A DNA stretch of 64,000 bases from the NCBI RefSeq assembly GCF_001690685.1, contig NZ_LZGL01000013.1, forward strand, positions 62,001 to 126,000, read 5' to 3'. The notes under the pieces are model-generated. The model was not told the DNA's origin. It saw only the letters and a list, made by a program, of their open reading frames with translations, and did no database searches. Position numbers and translations under genes: made by a program. Positions 37,542 to 46,495 of the stretch are shown here, piece after piece; within the stretch, counting starts at the first letter, position 1, and each line of letters starts with the position of its first letter. Source of the stretch: Gilliamella sp. wkB112 (GTDB lineage: Bacteria; Pseudomonadota; Gammaproteobacteria; Enterobacterales; Orbaceae).

Positions 37542-38261
37542 CTAGTCTTCTTTGCCACGCAGTTTACGCGATAATCGTTTAAATCCATGGGCAAATTCTT
37601 TAAAAGCCATAGCTAAAAAAGGAACTTTAATTTTGATATTAAACCGATCGCGTAACTCAATTGCATCGTTAGCTTTGGTGAGCCAAATAAAACCAGAATT
37701 AGTCAAATCAATTGCTTTGATTTTGCCATCAGGAGTTAAAATAAAATTACCACCATGAATATCATTAGATACTAAATTGTAACTATGAAGTTTTTCAACA
37801 CAATTTTTTATTTGATTGCCATAAGTTTTCATTTCTTCCCATTTCAATGAACGGCCTTCAATAAAGTTAAAAATCATGTAGTGGCGTTTGGTTTTTTGAT
37901 CAAAGGCAACCAAATAAAGTTCATAAGCAACATCACATTTGTCCAGTGACATTTTGGCTAATTTATAAATTAAATTAAAATAAAAATCACCAGTAATTTT
38001 AGCAATAATTTTTCGTTCTAAACGGTGTTCAACGCCACCATCAATTTTAAAAATAAATTTGGTGTTATTGTGATTGATCAAATAAGTATACCTTTCAATC
38101 TTATCACTTGGATCTAGTATTTCGTGATGACCTTCTTCAGCCAAAAATTGATCAAACAGACCAAGATAATTTATTTCATCATTTTGAACGTAAGCAAATT
38201 TAATATCGCCTCGTTGCATTTCAATAATTTTTGCAAAATTATTCAAAACTAATAACCTCAA
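37542..38261 (-). CDS. waaY: LPS core heptose kinase, WaaY/RfaY family
   Basis: 239 residues of the protein-kinase-like RfaY family. The catalytic loop HSYNLVSNDIHGGNFIL has the HxxNxxxxD...N pattern, followed by IKAIDLTNSG as the metal-binding segment. A basic C-terminus (FKRLSRKLRGKED) suits a membrane-surface enzyme. It would phosphorylate heptose in the LPS inner core. The start is uncertain: TTG at 38261 has AAGG 5 bases upstream; other options are TTG at 38246 or ATG at 38219. It is isolated from any other LPS core genes, so the exact acceptor is unknown. Confidence 0.75.
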   Translation of the reverse strand: MRLLVLNNFAKIIEMQRGDIKFAYVQNDEINYLGLFDQFLAEEGHHEILDPSDKIERYTYLINHNNTKFIFKIDGGVEHRLERKIIAKITGDFYFNLIYKLAKMSLDKCDVAYELYLVAFDQKTKRHYMIFNFIEGRSLKWEEMKTYGNQIKNCVEKLHSYNLVSNDIHGGNFILTPDGKIKAIDLTNSGFIWLTKANDAIELRDRFNIKIKVPFLAMAFKEFAHGFKRLSRKLRGKED

Positions 38262-38706
38262 AATACCTTAAAAAAAATTAATCTATCTTAAACATTATCT
38301 CTTGCAAAGTAAACGGAACAGTAGTGTTAGCACTTATTGTAAAATGTAAACCATACAGCTTAACTATAAAAAGTTGATTTTTTAATTCCTATTCAATATA
38401 GCTTTTATTTTTATAAAGTTACCTACCATCTAGTTCTAATAATAGATTATTAGTCTTTATAGACGTTTCATTGAAAGAAAATATGTTTATAAATATTAAA
38501 ATTCTATTTTAATACATTACCGAATTATTAATTTTGATTCGTTGACAATAGATTTAGTTAAAAAAACTTGTAAAAATCCTAATATTTTGTTTGCAAAATT
38601 ATTTAGTTTATTCAACAATTTAAAAGCATCATTCAATGAATTCAATTTTTGAATCAACTTTAATATTTAATGTAGTTACTGGTTGAGAGAATATTAGATA
38701 AAATTA

Positions 38707-38728
38707 AAATGTGATATTACTCACATTT
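38707..38728 (+). promoter_or_regulatory. CRP binding site of the polyol cluster
   Basis: AAATGTGA, six bases, TCACATTT: both half-sites match the 22-bp CRP consensus perfectly. Its centre is at 38717.5, about 70 bases before the inferred transcription start, a class I activation position. It indicates catabolite control of the downstream operon. Confidence 0.88.
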
Positions 38729-38744
38729 TAATTAAAATATAGTT

Positions 38745-38781
38745 GTCTATAGTTGTACATAATCGTCTATAGATGTATAGT
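38745..38781 (+). promoter_or_regulatory. Promoter overlapped by two operator-like repeats
   Basis: GTCTATAG occurs at 38745-38752 and 38765-38772, exactly 20 bp apart, each followed by a TGTA at the same offset. A plausible sigma-70 promoter overlaps them: TTGTAC (38753-38758), 17 bases, TATAGT (38776-38781). Such overlap suits repression by the adjacent GntR protein (inference). Confidence 0.55.
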
Positions 38782-38808
38782 TAACCTAACTTATATTTGA
38801 GGTAACAA

Positions 38809-39543
38809 ATGAATATAAATAAATTTTCTAGCACCCCACTGTATGTACAGGTAAAAGAATGGATAAGAAATCAAATTTACCGTAAAGATTTGAAAGCTGG
38901 AGATCGAATTCCTTCGGAAAATGAAATTATGAATATACTTTCTGTAAGCAGAGGTACTGTTAGAAAAGCTGTTGAATTACTTATTAATGAATCTGTATTA
39001 GAACAGATTCAAGGTAAAGGTACTTATGTTAAATCTGAAAATATATCTTATCAGTTAGGGTATGGTTTGCAGTCATTTGCTGAATCACTAGAAATGCAGC
39101 ATGTTTCGTTTACCACGGAGCTAATTACCAAAAGGGTAGAAAAAGCAAACGAATATATTAGTAATAAATTACAGGTTCCGGTCAATACAAATATTTTTTA
39201 TATGGAACGTGTACGTAGTGTTAATAGCGAAAGAATTATGTTTATTGAAAATAGGATTAATTTAGAGTTGTGTCCAGAAATACAATATATTGATTTTAAT
39301 AAATATAGTTTATTCAATGAATTAGAGAGAATTACTAATAAAAAGATTGATCATTCAGAATGCCGATATTCGGCTCGAGTGGTCGGAAAAGAACGAGCAG
39401 ATATATTAAATATTAGTGATATATCACCCGTTCTGCATTTAGAACAATTAGTTTACCTTGACGATGGTTCTCCAATTGAGTTTGGTAATGTATGGTTAAA
39501 GTCAAATGTAAACTATTTAGGAACAACACTTAGACGAACATAG
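38809..39543 (+). CDS. GntR-family (HutC subfamily) transcriptional regulator
   Basis: 244 residues. An N-terminal winged helix (about 5-75) has PLYVQVKEWIRNQIY, GDRIPSENEIMNILSVSRGT and VRKAVELLINE. The C-terminal UTRA ligand-binding domain (about 90-240) has the family end VLHLEQLVYLDDGSPIEF. It probably senses the cluster's substrate or its phosphate and represses from the two upstream repeats. GAGGTAAC gives the ribosome site. It is the first gene of the operon, 9 bases before the aldolase gene. Confidence 0.9.
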   Translation: MNINKFSSTPLYVQVKEWIRNQIYRKDLKAGDRIPSENEIMNILSVSRGTVRKAVELLINESVLEQIQGKGTYVKSENISYQLGYGLQSFAESLEMQHVSFTTELITKRVEKANEYISNKLQVPVNTNIFYMERVRSVNSERIMFIENRINLELCPEIQYIDFNKYSLFNELERITNKKIDHSECRYSARVVGKERADILNISDISPVLHLEQLVYLDDGSPIEFGNVWLKSNVNYLGTTLRRT

Positions 39544-39552
39544 GGGTTATTT

Positions 39553-40401
39553 ATGGCACTAGTCAATGGGTATACTTTATTACGCGAAGCAAAAAAGAAA
39601 AAGACATTAGCCGGCGCATTTAATACAACAAACTTAGAAACAACTCTAGCGATTTTAGATGCAATTGAGGAGAGCAATATCCCTAGTATGATTCAGATTG
39701 CTCCAACTAATATTGTATTATCAGGTTACAAATATATTGTCGATATGGTTCGCAATCGAGCTAGTGCTATGAAAACACCTTTTTGTTTACACTTGGATCA
39801 TGGGAAAACATTTGAAGATGTTAAACAAGCCGTAGAAGCTGGTTTCACTTCAATTATGATTGATGGCTCACATTTACCTTTTGAAGAAAATATTCAATTG
39901 ACTAAAGAAGTGGTTGATTTTTGTGGAGGATATAATATTCCTGTAGAAGCTGAATTAGGTGCGATCACTGGTAAAGAAGATGATGAAGTTAATGAGGCTG
40001 ATCGCAAAACTGATCCAAATCAAGTACTTGAATTTGTCAAAAGAACGGGGTGTGCAACATTAGCTATTTCTGTTGGTAATGTCCATGGTTTTGAACAACA
40101 ACCTAAGATTGATTTTGACTTATTAGGAAAATTATCTGAAATTTCTCCAGTTTCATTAGTTATTCATGGTGGTTCAGGTATTGATGATAAAACTTTGCAA
40201 AAAATTAGTCAGTATAACGTTGTCAAACTTAATATAGGTGGCGACTTAAGAAGAGCTTATATTCGTTCAATTGGCAAACAGTATGAAGCTAATAATAGTG
40301 AATACAATCTAATTAAAGTTTTGCTTAAGGCAAAAGGAGATGTTCAACAGGTTGTCTATAATAAGATTTTATCTATGAATTTACTAAATATCCATCGTTA
40401 A
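39553..40401 (+). CDS. Class II ketose-bisphosphate aldolase (GatY/KbaY-like)
   Basis: 282 residues, the GatY length. The catalytic D82 and zinc ligand H83 are in HLDHG, other zinc ligands are H178 (NVHGF) and H205 (VIHGGSG), and EAELGAITGKEDD is the conserved loop. Family members cleave tagatose-1,6-bisphosphate or fructose-1,6-bisphosphate to DHAP and an aldehyde phosphate. No GatZ/KbaZ helper subunit is present. Clustering with a Gat-type PTS and an FGGY kinase suggests a ketose-bisphosphate or related ketose phosphate as substrate; the stereochemistry is open. Confidence 0.87.
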   Translation: MALVNGYTLLREAKKKKTLAGAFNTTNLETTLAILDAIEESNIPSMIQIAPTNIVLSGYKYIVDMVRNRASAMKTPFCLHLDHGKTFEDVKQAVEAGFTSIMIDGSHLPFEENIQLTKEVVDFCGGYNIPVEAELGAITGKEDDEVNEADRKTDPNQVLEFVKRTGCATLAISVGNVHGFEQQPKIDFDLLGKLSEISPVSLVIHGGSGIDDKTLQKISQYNVVKLNIGGDLRRAYIRSIGKQYEANNSEYNLIKVLLKAKGDVQQVVYNKILSMNLLNIHR

Positions 40402-40421
40402 ATAAGGAATAGGTGGTAATT

Positions 40422-40880
40422 ATGGAATTAGAACATTTGGATGACAACATAATATTTTTAAATCAAAGTTTCTATGATCGAGATGAAATGTTTCAATTTG
40501 TCAGTAATGAATTATTAAAAAATGGTTATGTTACAGGACAATATTTGGAAAAAGTTATTTATAGAGAAAATAACCATCCTACAGGATTTAAGTTAAAAAC
40601 AATAAATGTAGCTATGCCACATGTTGACTCTGAATTTGTAAAAAAAAATGGAATGTTTTTGATCACTAGTAAGAAAGGAATTTTATTCAAAAATGCGGAA
40701 AATGATGAAAATGTTCTTGTTCAAATCGTTTTTGGACTATTACTTAAACAATCAGACACTCATTTGAACTTTTTAATGAAATTAGCATCATCATTTGGAA
40801 ATGACCAAATTTTACAAAAAATAGTTGAAAGTAATAGCAAAGTTGAAATCAAAAATATTTTAAAAGATATTTTAAAATAA
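40422..40880 (+). CDS. PTS EIIA, fructose/galactitol type
   Basis: 152 residues of the PTS-EIIA-2 fold. The phosphorylated histidine is H67 in VAMPHVDSEFV. I chose the ATG at 40422, since AGGTGG lies 5 bases before it; an in-frame GTG at 40413 overlaps that site. It hands phosphate to the IIB encoded 11 bases downstream. Comparable to GatA, though sequence identity looks moderate. Confidence 0.88.
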   Translation: MELEHLDDNIIFLNQSFYDRDEMFQFVSNELLKNGYVTGQYLEKVIYRENNHPTGFKLKTINVAMPHVDSEFVKKNGMFLITSKKGILFKNAENDENVLVQIVFGLLLKQSDTHLNFLMKLASSFGNDQILQKIVESNSKVEIKNILKDILK

Positions 40881-40891
40881 GGAGAAATATC

Positions 40892-41179
40892 ATGAAAAAA
40901 AGAATCATTTTTGCATGTACCAGTGGTATTGCAACCTCAACTATTGCAACAGAAAAAGTTAAAAATTACTGTGCAGCACATGGTATTGAAGTTGATAATA
41001 TTCAATCAGATGTTGCAACAGTGCAATCTCAAGATGGTATGGCTGATTTAGTTATTGTTACTTCTAAAGTAAGTTATAAGCTAGAAAAAACACCTATTAT
41101 TAATGGTGTACCATTAATAACAACAATTGGCGAAGAAGAAGTCTTAGCTCAAATTGTTAATATTCTAAAAGGGAATTGA
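40892..41179 (+). CDS. gatB: PTS EIIB, galactitol type
   Basis: 95 residues. The phosphorylated cysteine is C9 in IIFACTSGIATST, followed by the GatB-like pattern of a small Rossmann domain. AAGGAG precedes the ATG. The stop overlaps the region just before the EIIC start, as expected for coupled PTS subunits. Confidence 0.87.
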   Translation: MKKRIIFACTSGIATSTIATEKVKNYCAAHGIEVDNIQSDVATVQSQDGMADLVIVTSKVSYKLEKTPIINGVPLITTIGEEEVLAQIVNILKGN

Positions 41180-41181
41180 TT

Positions 41182-42528
41182 ATGGCCGATAAATTGCTTG
41201 AAGTTGTACAATATATATTAGGTTTTGGTCCTACTGTTATGTTACCTGTCGTTATATTTATAATGGCAATTTGTTTAGGTGTTAAAATTGGTAGGGCTTT
41301 GCGTTCATCATTAACTATAGGTATGGGATTTGTAGGTATATTTGTTATTTTTGATTTACTAGGTACTAGTTTAGGAAGTGCAACTACAGATTTAGTTGAA
41401 CACGCTGGAATTCACTTACCCGTTATTGATCTTGGATGGCCTCCATTAGCTGCAATTGCTTGGGCATCTCCAATTGCTCCATTCGTTATTCCAATGACTA
41501 TTATCATTAACATTATTATGTTAACAGTTAATTGGACCAAAACAGTAGATATTGATCTTTGGAATTTCTGGCATTTTACTTTTGTAGGAGCTTTGGTTTA
41601 TAGCAGCACAGGAAATTTTATGTATGGGTTAATTATTGCAGGTGTTACTGCCGTAATAACATTTATACTTGCCGATTGGTGTGCACCTATGATTCAAAAA
41701 TATTTTGAACTTCCAGGAATTTCATTACCAACATTATCCTCAGTTATATTTTTCCCAATAGGAGTATTAGGCAATATTATATTAAATAAAATACCAGGCT
41801 TACAAAAGCTACATGCTGATCCAGAAACAATTCAGAAAAGATTTGGTATATTTGGTGAACCAATGATGATTGGATTTGTTATCGGTGCAGCAATTGGTAT
41901 CGCTGCTGGCTATGATATAAAAGGTATTCTTAACTTAGCAATTAACTTGGGTGCAGTAATGTTAATTATGCCAAGAATGGTTAAATTGTTAATGGAAGGC
42001 TTATTACCTTTATCAGATGCAGTGAAACAATTTTTAAGTAAAAAATTTCCTAATAGAAAGAACTTATATATTGGTTTAGATATTGCTGTTGCAGTAGGAC
42101 ATCCTTCCGTATTATCTACGGCACTATTACTTATTCCTGTAGGTCTGGTGTTATCAATTCTTTTACCAGGAAATAGATTATTGCCATTAGGAGATTTGAC
42201 TAATATTTGGGTTCCTATTTCTATGGTTGTGTTAGCTTGTAGAGGAAATATAGTTAGATCTTTTATAATAGGTATACCATGCTTAATTGCTAATCTTTAT
42301 GTAGCATCTGCAGTAGCTCCTATTATTACAAATATTGCCAGAAGTATTAATTTCCCGGTAAAAACTGATGGTGAATTCTCAAGTCTTTTAGATGGTGGTA
42401 ATCCATATAGATTCTGGGCTGTAAAAGTTTTCGAAGGGAATTATATTGCCTTAGCTTTAATTCCAATTATTTTTGTTACTTGTTTCCTATTATATCGACA
42501 TACTAAGAAGACGTGGGATCTTACTTAA
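41182..42528 (+). CDS. gatC: PTS EIIC, galactitol type
   Basis: 448-residue membrane transporter. GatC-like blocks are ILGFGPTVMLPVVIF, IDLWNFWHFTFVGAL, RFGIFGEPMMIGFVIGA and the LPGNRLLPLGDL motif. About nine to eleven helices. I used the ATG at 41182, with GGG 8 bases upstream; the TTG at 41176 overlaps the EIIB stop. It transports a hexitol-like or pentitol substrate with phosphorylation. Galactitol itself is possible but not proven, because the downstream FGGY kinase is absent from classical gat operons. Confidence 0.88.
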   Translation: MADKLLEVVQYILGFGPTVMLPVVIFIMAICLGVKIGRALRSSLTIGMGFVGIFVIFDLLGTSLGSATTDLVEHAGIHLPVIDLGWPPLAAIAWASPIAPFVIPMTIIINIIMLTVNWTKTVDIDLWNFWHFTFVGALVYSSTGNFMYGLIIAGVTAVITFILADWCAPMIQKYFELPGISLPTLSSVIFFPIGVLGNIILNKIPGLQKLHADPETIQKRFGIFGEPMMIGFVIGAAIGIAAGYDIKGILNLAINLGAVMLIMPRMVKLLMEGLLPLSDAVKQFLSKKFPNRKNLYIGLDIAVAVGHPSVLSTALLLIPVGLVLSILLPGNRLLPLGDLTNIWVPISMVVLACRGNIVRSFIIGIPCLIANLYVASAVAPIITNIARSINFPVKTDGEFSSLLDGGNPYRFWAVKVFEGNYIALALIPIIFVTCFLLYRHTKKTWDLT

Positions 42529-42728
42529 AAAGTAAAAAAACATATACTCAATATTACTTAATCTATTAATAACCTATAAATAAATTAACTGATAATTGTA
42601 ATTATCGGAATAGGGATAGAACGACCCTTTTGTTTATATAAGTAATTGAATAATATTAATTTAATTTTGGGTATATACTATTTTTGTTAATCGAAAGATA
42701 TAAATAAATGGTAAATAAGGAGATTAAT

Positions 42729-44237
42729 ATGTATTCGATTGGGATTGATATCGGAACAACAAATTGTAAATTGTGTGTTTTTGAATTGCCATCATTACTA
42801 TTAGTTGACAGTTATTCGTTTGTTACTCCGAAAATCACTTCTGAATATGGTTATGATTTTGATGTTATAGATTTATATAATCAATTAGAACACGGAATTA
42901 TTAAGACAATAACATCTCTAGCTGAACCTCAAAAAGTAAAGAATATTGTTATAGCTAGCGTTGGAGAATCTGGCGTCTTAATTGATGAAAAAGGGAATAC
43001 AGTCGGTCCTGCGATTACATGGTACGATACAAGGACTAAAATTACTTTGAATGAAATTAATAAGAAGTTTACAGATGAAGAGTTATATTCTATTACAGGT
43101 ATACCCATTCATAGTAATTATAGTCTGACAAAAATCTTATGGATAAGGGACAATTGTCATATTGAATTACAAAAAGTAAAGTGGCTATGTCTGGCTGAAT
43201 ATATAGCCTATAAACTAACCAACAAAAGCAAAGCTGAGCTATCATTAGCTTCAAGAACATTAGCTTTAGATTTAAAAAATAATTGTTGGTCTAAAGCGAT
43301 TAAATCTACATTTGCACTTAGTCATTTGTTTGCTAATTTTGTCGAATCAGGAAAAAATTTTGAAAAAATAAAACCATATTTAGCTGAAAAATTAAATATT
43401 ATGGATCCTATTTATGTATCAATAGGTGGGCATGATCATATGTGTGGTTCCATTGCAGCAGAATTGCAGGAGGGAGAAATTCTTAATTCTACAGGGACAA
43501 CTGAAGGCCTTCTTTTATTACAGAAAAAAGCAAATTTTAGTAAAGTTTTTTTAGAAAATAATTTATCTAATGGTCGTTATGTCATTGATGATTTATACAC
43601 AATTTATGCTTCGCTTCCATCTGCAGGTTATTGTATAGAATGGTTTAAAAATAAATTTTCTGTAAATGATGAAAACTTTAATTTATTAATTGAATCATTA
43701 ATTCCCAAATTGACTAATATTGATTATATAAAAAACAATTTAAATGTGTTCATTCCTCATTTACGTGGTAGTGGTCCTCCTAAAAGGAATATTGTTGCTA
43801 AAGGATTATGGTATGGTTTTGGTGAAAATAGTTCTCTACAAGATATTTTGCTAAGTATCTTTCAAGGATTATGTTTTGAATTAAAAAATACGTTAGAAAC
43901 GATTGAAAAATTAACTTTAACACATCATAGCATCATAAAGGTTATCGGAGCCGCAGCAAAGAACCCACTGTGGTTACAACTAAAAGCAGATATTCTAGGT
44001 AGGAAGATATTATCTTGTAATATTCAAGAAGCCGTTTGTAAAGGGGCTGTGGTGTTAGCAGGATATAAAAACAATTATTTAGATAAATCAGCGGATTGTT
44101 TAACTGATATGCAAATAGCAACTTATATACCTAATCAAAAATTGACAAAATATTATGATGAGATTTTTAAACAATATTACAAACCATTTTTTGATTTAAA
44201 AACGAATTTAGAATTCAATAATAAGAAGGATAAATAA
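42729..44237 (+). CDS. FGGY-family carbohydrate kinase
   Basis: 502 residues. The N-terminal ATPase motif YSIGIDIGTTNCKLCVF, GPAITWYDTRT (substrate-binding region), GGHDHMCGSIA and the C-terminal IGAAAKNPLWLQLKADILGR place it among gluconokinase/xylulokinase-like FGGY kinases. I chose the ATG at 42729 because AAGGAG lies 6 bases before it; the upstream ATG at 42708 has no ribosome site. Two bases separate it from the dehydrogenase. It could phosphorylate the ketose phosphate made after PTS import, giving the aldolase substrate (inference). Confidence 0.88.
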   Translation: MYSIGIDIGTTNCKLCVFELPSLLLVDSYSFVTPKITSEYGYDFDVIDLYNQLEHGIIKTITSLAEPQKVKNIVIASVGESGVLIDEKGNTVGPAITWYDTRTKITLNEINKKFTDEELYSITGIPIHSNYSLTKILWIRDNCHIELQKVKWLCLAEYIAYKLTNKSKAELSLASRTLALDLKNNCWSKAIKSTFALSHLFANFVESGKNFEKIKPYLAEKLNIMDPIYVSIGGHDHMCGSIAAELQEGEILNSTGTTEGLLLLQKKANFSKVFLENNLSNGRYVIDDLYTIYASLPSAGYCIEWFKNKFSVNDENFNLLIESLIPKLTNIDYIKNNLNVFIPHLRGSGPPKRNIVAKGLWYGFGENSSLQDILLSIFQGLCFELKNTLETIEKLTLTHHSIIKVIGAAAKNPLWLQLKADILGRKILSCNIQEAVCKGAVVLAGYKNNYLDKSADCLTDMQIATYIPNQKLTKYYDEIFKQYYKPFFDLKTNLEFNNKKDK

Positions 44238-44238
44238 A

Positions 44239-45267
44239 ATGAAAGCAACAGTTTGTTATAAACAAAATGACCTAAGAACTGAAGATTTACCCATTCCAGA
44301 AATTTCTGATAATGAAGTGCTGATTAAAATGCTTGCTTGTGGTTTATGTGGTACAGATATTCAAAAAATACGTGGTGATTCGGTACAAAAACCAACAGTA
44401 TTGGGTCATGAAGTAGTTGGAGAAATTATAAAAAAAGGGAAAAATGTTAATAAATTTAATTTAGGTGATAGAGTTATTACAGCAATACATGTCCCTTGTT
44501 TTACCTGTCATTATTGTAATAAAGGTCATTATACCATTTGTGAACAATTTAGGACAAATAACATAGATCCAGGTGGATTTGCTGAGTTTATACGTATTCC
44601 AGAGCTACATTTAAAGCATTTAACTCATAAAGTGTCTGATAATATATCTGACGAAGAAGCCACATTAATTGAACCCATTGCTTGTTGTTTACATGGGCTA
44701 AAACAAGCTGATATTAGAGCTAATGATAGTGTATTAATCATGGGGGCTGGGACTATAGGTATATTGCACGCACAACTAGCAAAAATTAAAGGGGCGAATA
44801 AAGTTATTATTAGTGACATTTCAGAGCACAAATTACAAAAAGCACTGAAAGTAGGTTGTGATTATGCTATTAATATTTTAGAAAAGAATTTAGCTGATGA
44901 AATAAAGAGAATAACAAATAACCAAGGTGTTGATGTAATTATTATTGCAGCGGGAGTATCTTCTTTATTATCAGATGCTGTGAATTTGGTAAGGAGAGCT
45001 GGAAAAATAATAGTATTTTCTGGATTTGATAATAATAAATTGGTTGAAATTGACGCTAGTCGCTTTTTTAAAGATGAAATTACTATAGTTGGTACTTATT
45101 CTGTTACGCCTTACGAGTTTCCTGAAGCGTTAGATTTACTTGAAAAGAGAAAATTGAATACTAAAGAAATGATTACCCATGTTTTTCCATTAGATAAATT
45201 AAGTGAAGCTATTAATTTATCAACAAATCCTAAAGAATCAGTATTAAAGGTTATTATTAAATCATGA
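44239..45267 (+). CDS. Zinc-dependent polyol-phosphate dehydrogenase (GatD-like)
   Basis: 342-residue medium-chain dehydrogenase. The catalytic zinc ligands are C37 and H57-E58 (GHEVVGE), and the structural zinc ligands C87, C90, C93 and C101. The Rossmann motif GAGTIG lies near residue 173. It probably oxidises the imported polyol phosphate to a ketose phosphate with NAD. It is almost contiguous with the FGGY kinase gene. GatD or sorbitol dehydrogenase are the nearest relatives; which hydroxyl is oxidised cannot be told. Confidence 0.88.
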   Translation: MKATVCYKQNDLRTEDLPIPEISDNEVLIKMLACGLCGTDIQKIRGDSVQKPTVLGHEVVGEIIKKGKNVNKFNLGDRVITAIHVPCFTCHYCNKGHYTICEQFRTNNIDPGGFAEFIRIPELHLKHLTHKVSDNISDEEATLIEPIACCLHGLKQADIRANDSVLIMGAGTIGILHAQLAKIKGANKVIISDISEHKLQKALKVGCDYAINILEKNLADEIKRITNNQGVDVIIIAAGVSSLLSDAVNLVRRAGKIIVFSGFDNNKLVEIDASRFFKDEITIVGTYSVTPYEFPEALDLLEKRKLNTKEMITHVFPLDKLSEAINLSTNPKESVLKVIIKS

Positions 45268-45348
45268 ATCTTAATAAGATACATACTAAATAGATTTAAT
45301 GTCTTGTTTAATGTGGTACTGAGTGGAATTTAAAGTAAGGTTAGCTCG

Positions 45349-45729
45349 ATGAAAAAACTACCGATTATACTGATTTTACTAGTGTTAGGTTTTAATTTCT
45401 TGACTATTAATTACACTTTATTTCTAAATTTTACTCAATACAAAATTGATTTTTTTTCAGTACTTTTATACTGTGTAATATTGTTATTTATTATAATGCT
45501 TATTTATTTTGTTATTACTAGGAATGTAAAAACCCCTATTTATTTGTCTTATTATTTTATCCTTTGTTTAATAACGACTATTGCGGAAATTATTTATTTA
45601 TCTTCTAATGGGATGGGTACAAAAATAAATATCGCATATTTTTTGATTTATTTTTCTTTTTTTATTTATGTTACAAAATCACATTATATAAAAAAATATT
45701 TTGGTTATGAAATATCTAAAGGTTCTTAA
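45349..45729 (+). CDS. Small four-helix membrane protein of unknown function
   Basis: 126 residues with four predicted membrane helices at about 5-27, 37-57, 68-88 and 94-112, and a short basic C-terminus (KSHYIKKYFGYEISKGS). I recognise no family. AAGG precedes the ATG. It lies 81 bases after the dehydrogenase and three bases before the phosphatase gene, so it is probably the operon's penultimate gene. The link to polyol metabolism is by position only. Confidence 0.65.
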   Translation: MKKLPIILILLVLGFNFLTINYTLFLNFTQYKIDFFSVLLYCVILLFIIMLIYFVITRNVKTPIYLSYYFILCLITTIAEIIYLSSNGMGTKINIAYFLIYFSFFIYVTKSHYIKKYFGYEISKGS

Positions 45730-45732
45730 TTT

Positions 45733-46371
45733 ATGCAGAAAAATATTAACTTTTATTTTATTCGACATGGTGAAACAGAGTGGAATAAATTGCAACTATT
45801 TCAAGGTTCATCTGATTCTCCTTTAACCTCACAAGGAATTAACCAAGCTAAATTAGCAGGAAAAGCATTAAATAAAATTAACTTTGATATAGCATATACT
45901 AGTCCTCAAAAAAGAGCGGTTGATACCGCTAAATATATTATTGGAAATAGGAATATTCCATTATTTCTTAATGAAGACTTAAAAGAAATCCACTTTGGAG
46001 AATGGGAAGGGAAATTCGTACCTGATTATTATACCGACCTTAATTTTGTTTATTTGGAAAATAACGCTGAACTCTATTCTACAGCCAACAATCATGGTGA
46101 AAGTTTTGAAAATGTATTTAATCGTTCTAAAAAAGCAATCAATGAAATTATCACAAAACATAATGAAGGTAATATATTAATTGTTTCTCATGGTTCAGTT
46201 TTAAGACAACTTATTTATGTTCTCTCTGGAGGTAAATGGCAGGATCATCTTCAAAACACAAATAAATTAGAAAATACAAGTATCAGCATTATTAATTATA
46301 AACAGTATAATTTAAATTCAAATGGTCAATTTACACTCGAATTATTGAACCAAAAAGATCATTTAAAATAA
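45733..46371 (+). CDS. Histidine phosphatase family protein (GpmB/CobC-like)
   Basis: 212 residues. The phosphorylated histidine is H12 in FIRHGETEWN, and the second catalytic histidine is in LIVSHGSVLRQL near residue 153. YTSPQKRAVDTAKYI and the acidic EIHFGEWEG are typical. Such proteins act as broad sugar-phosphate or nucleotide phosphatases, and co-factor-dependent mutase activity is less likely at this length. Last gene of the polyol cluster; it may relieve sugar-phosphate stress (inference). Confidence 0.85.
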   Translation: MQKNINFYFIRHGETEWNKLQLFQGSSDSPLTSQGINQAKLAGKALNKINFDIAYTSPQKRAVDTAKYIIGNRNIPLFLNEDLKEIHFGEWEGKFVPDYYTDLNFVYLENNAELYSTANNHGESFENVFNRSKKAINEIITKHNEGNILIVSHGSVLRQLIYVLSGGKWQDHLQNTNKLENTSISIINYKQYNLNSNGQFTLELLNQKDHLK

Positions 46372-46495
46372 TTTTTTGTTATTTTTAGATGATTTTTCTA
46401 GATATACTTTGAGTTAACTTTGATTACAAAACACAAATATATTTCTGTTCCCTTATTTTTTATAAGTAATTAATATCTTTTGATATGTTGAGTTT

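Larger units (their letters stand above)
38262..38808 (+). other. 547-base non-coding region before the polyol cluster
   Basis: AT-rich and without a gene. The useful part is the last 110 bases, with a CRP site (38707-38728), a candidate promoter and two GTCTATAG operator repeats. The first 440 bases show nothing I can interpret. Confidence 0.55.

Noticed and set aside
42591-42606. GATAATT/AATTATC hairpin after the Gat EIIC gene as a terminator
   Set aside because: Weak AT-only stem and no T run, so probably not a terminator.
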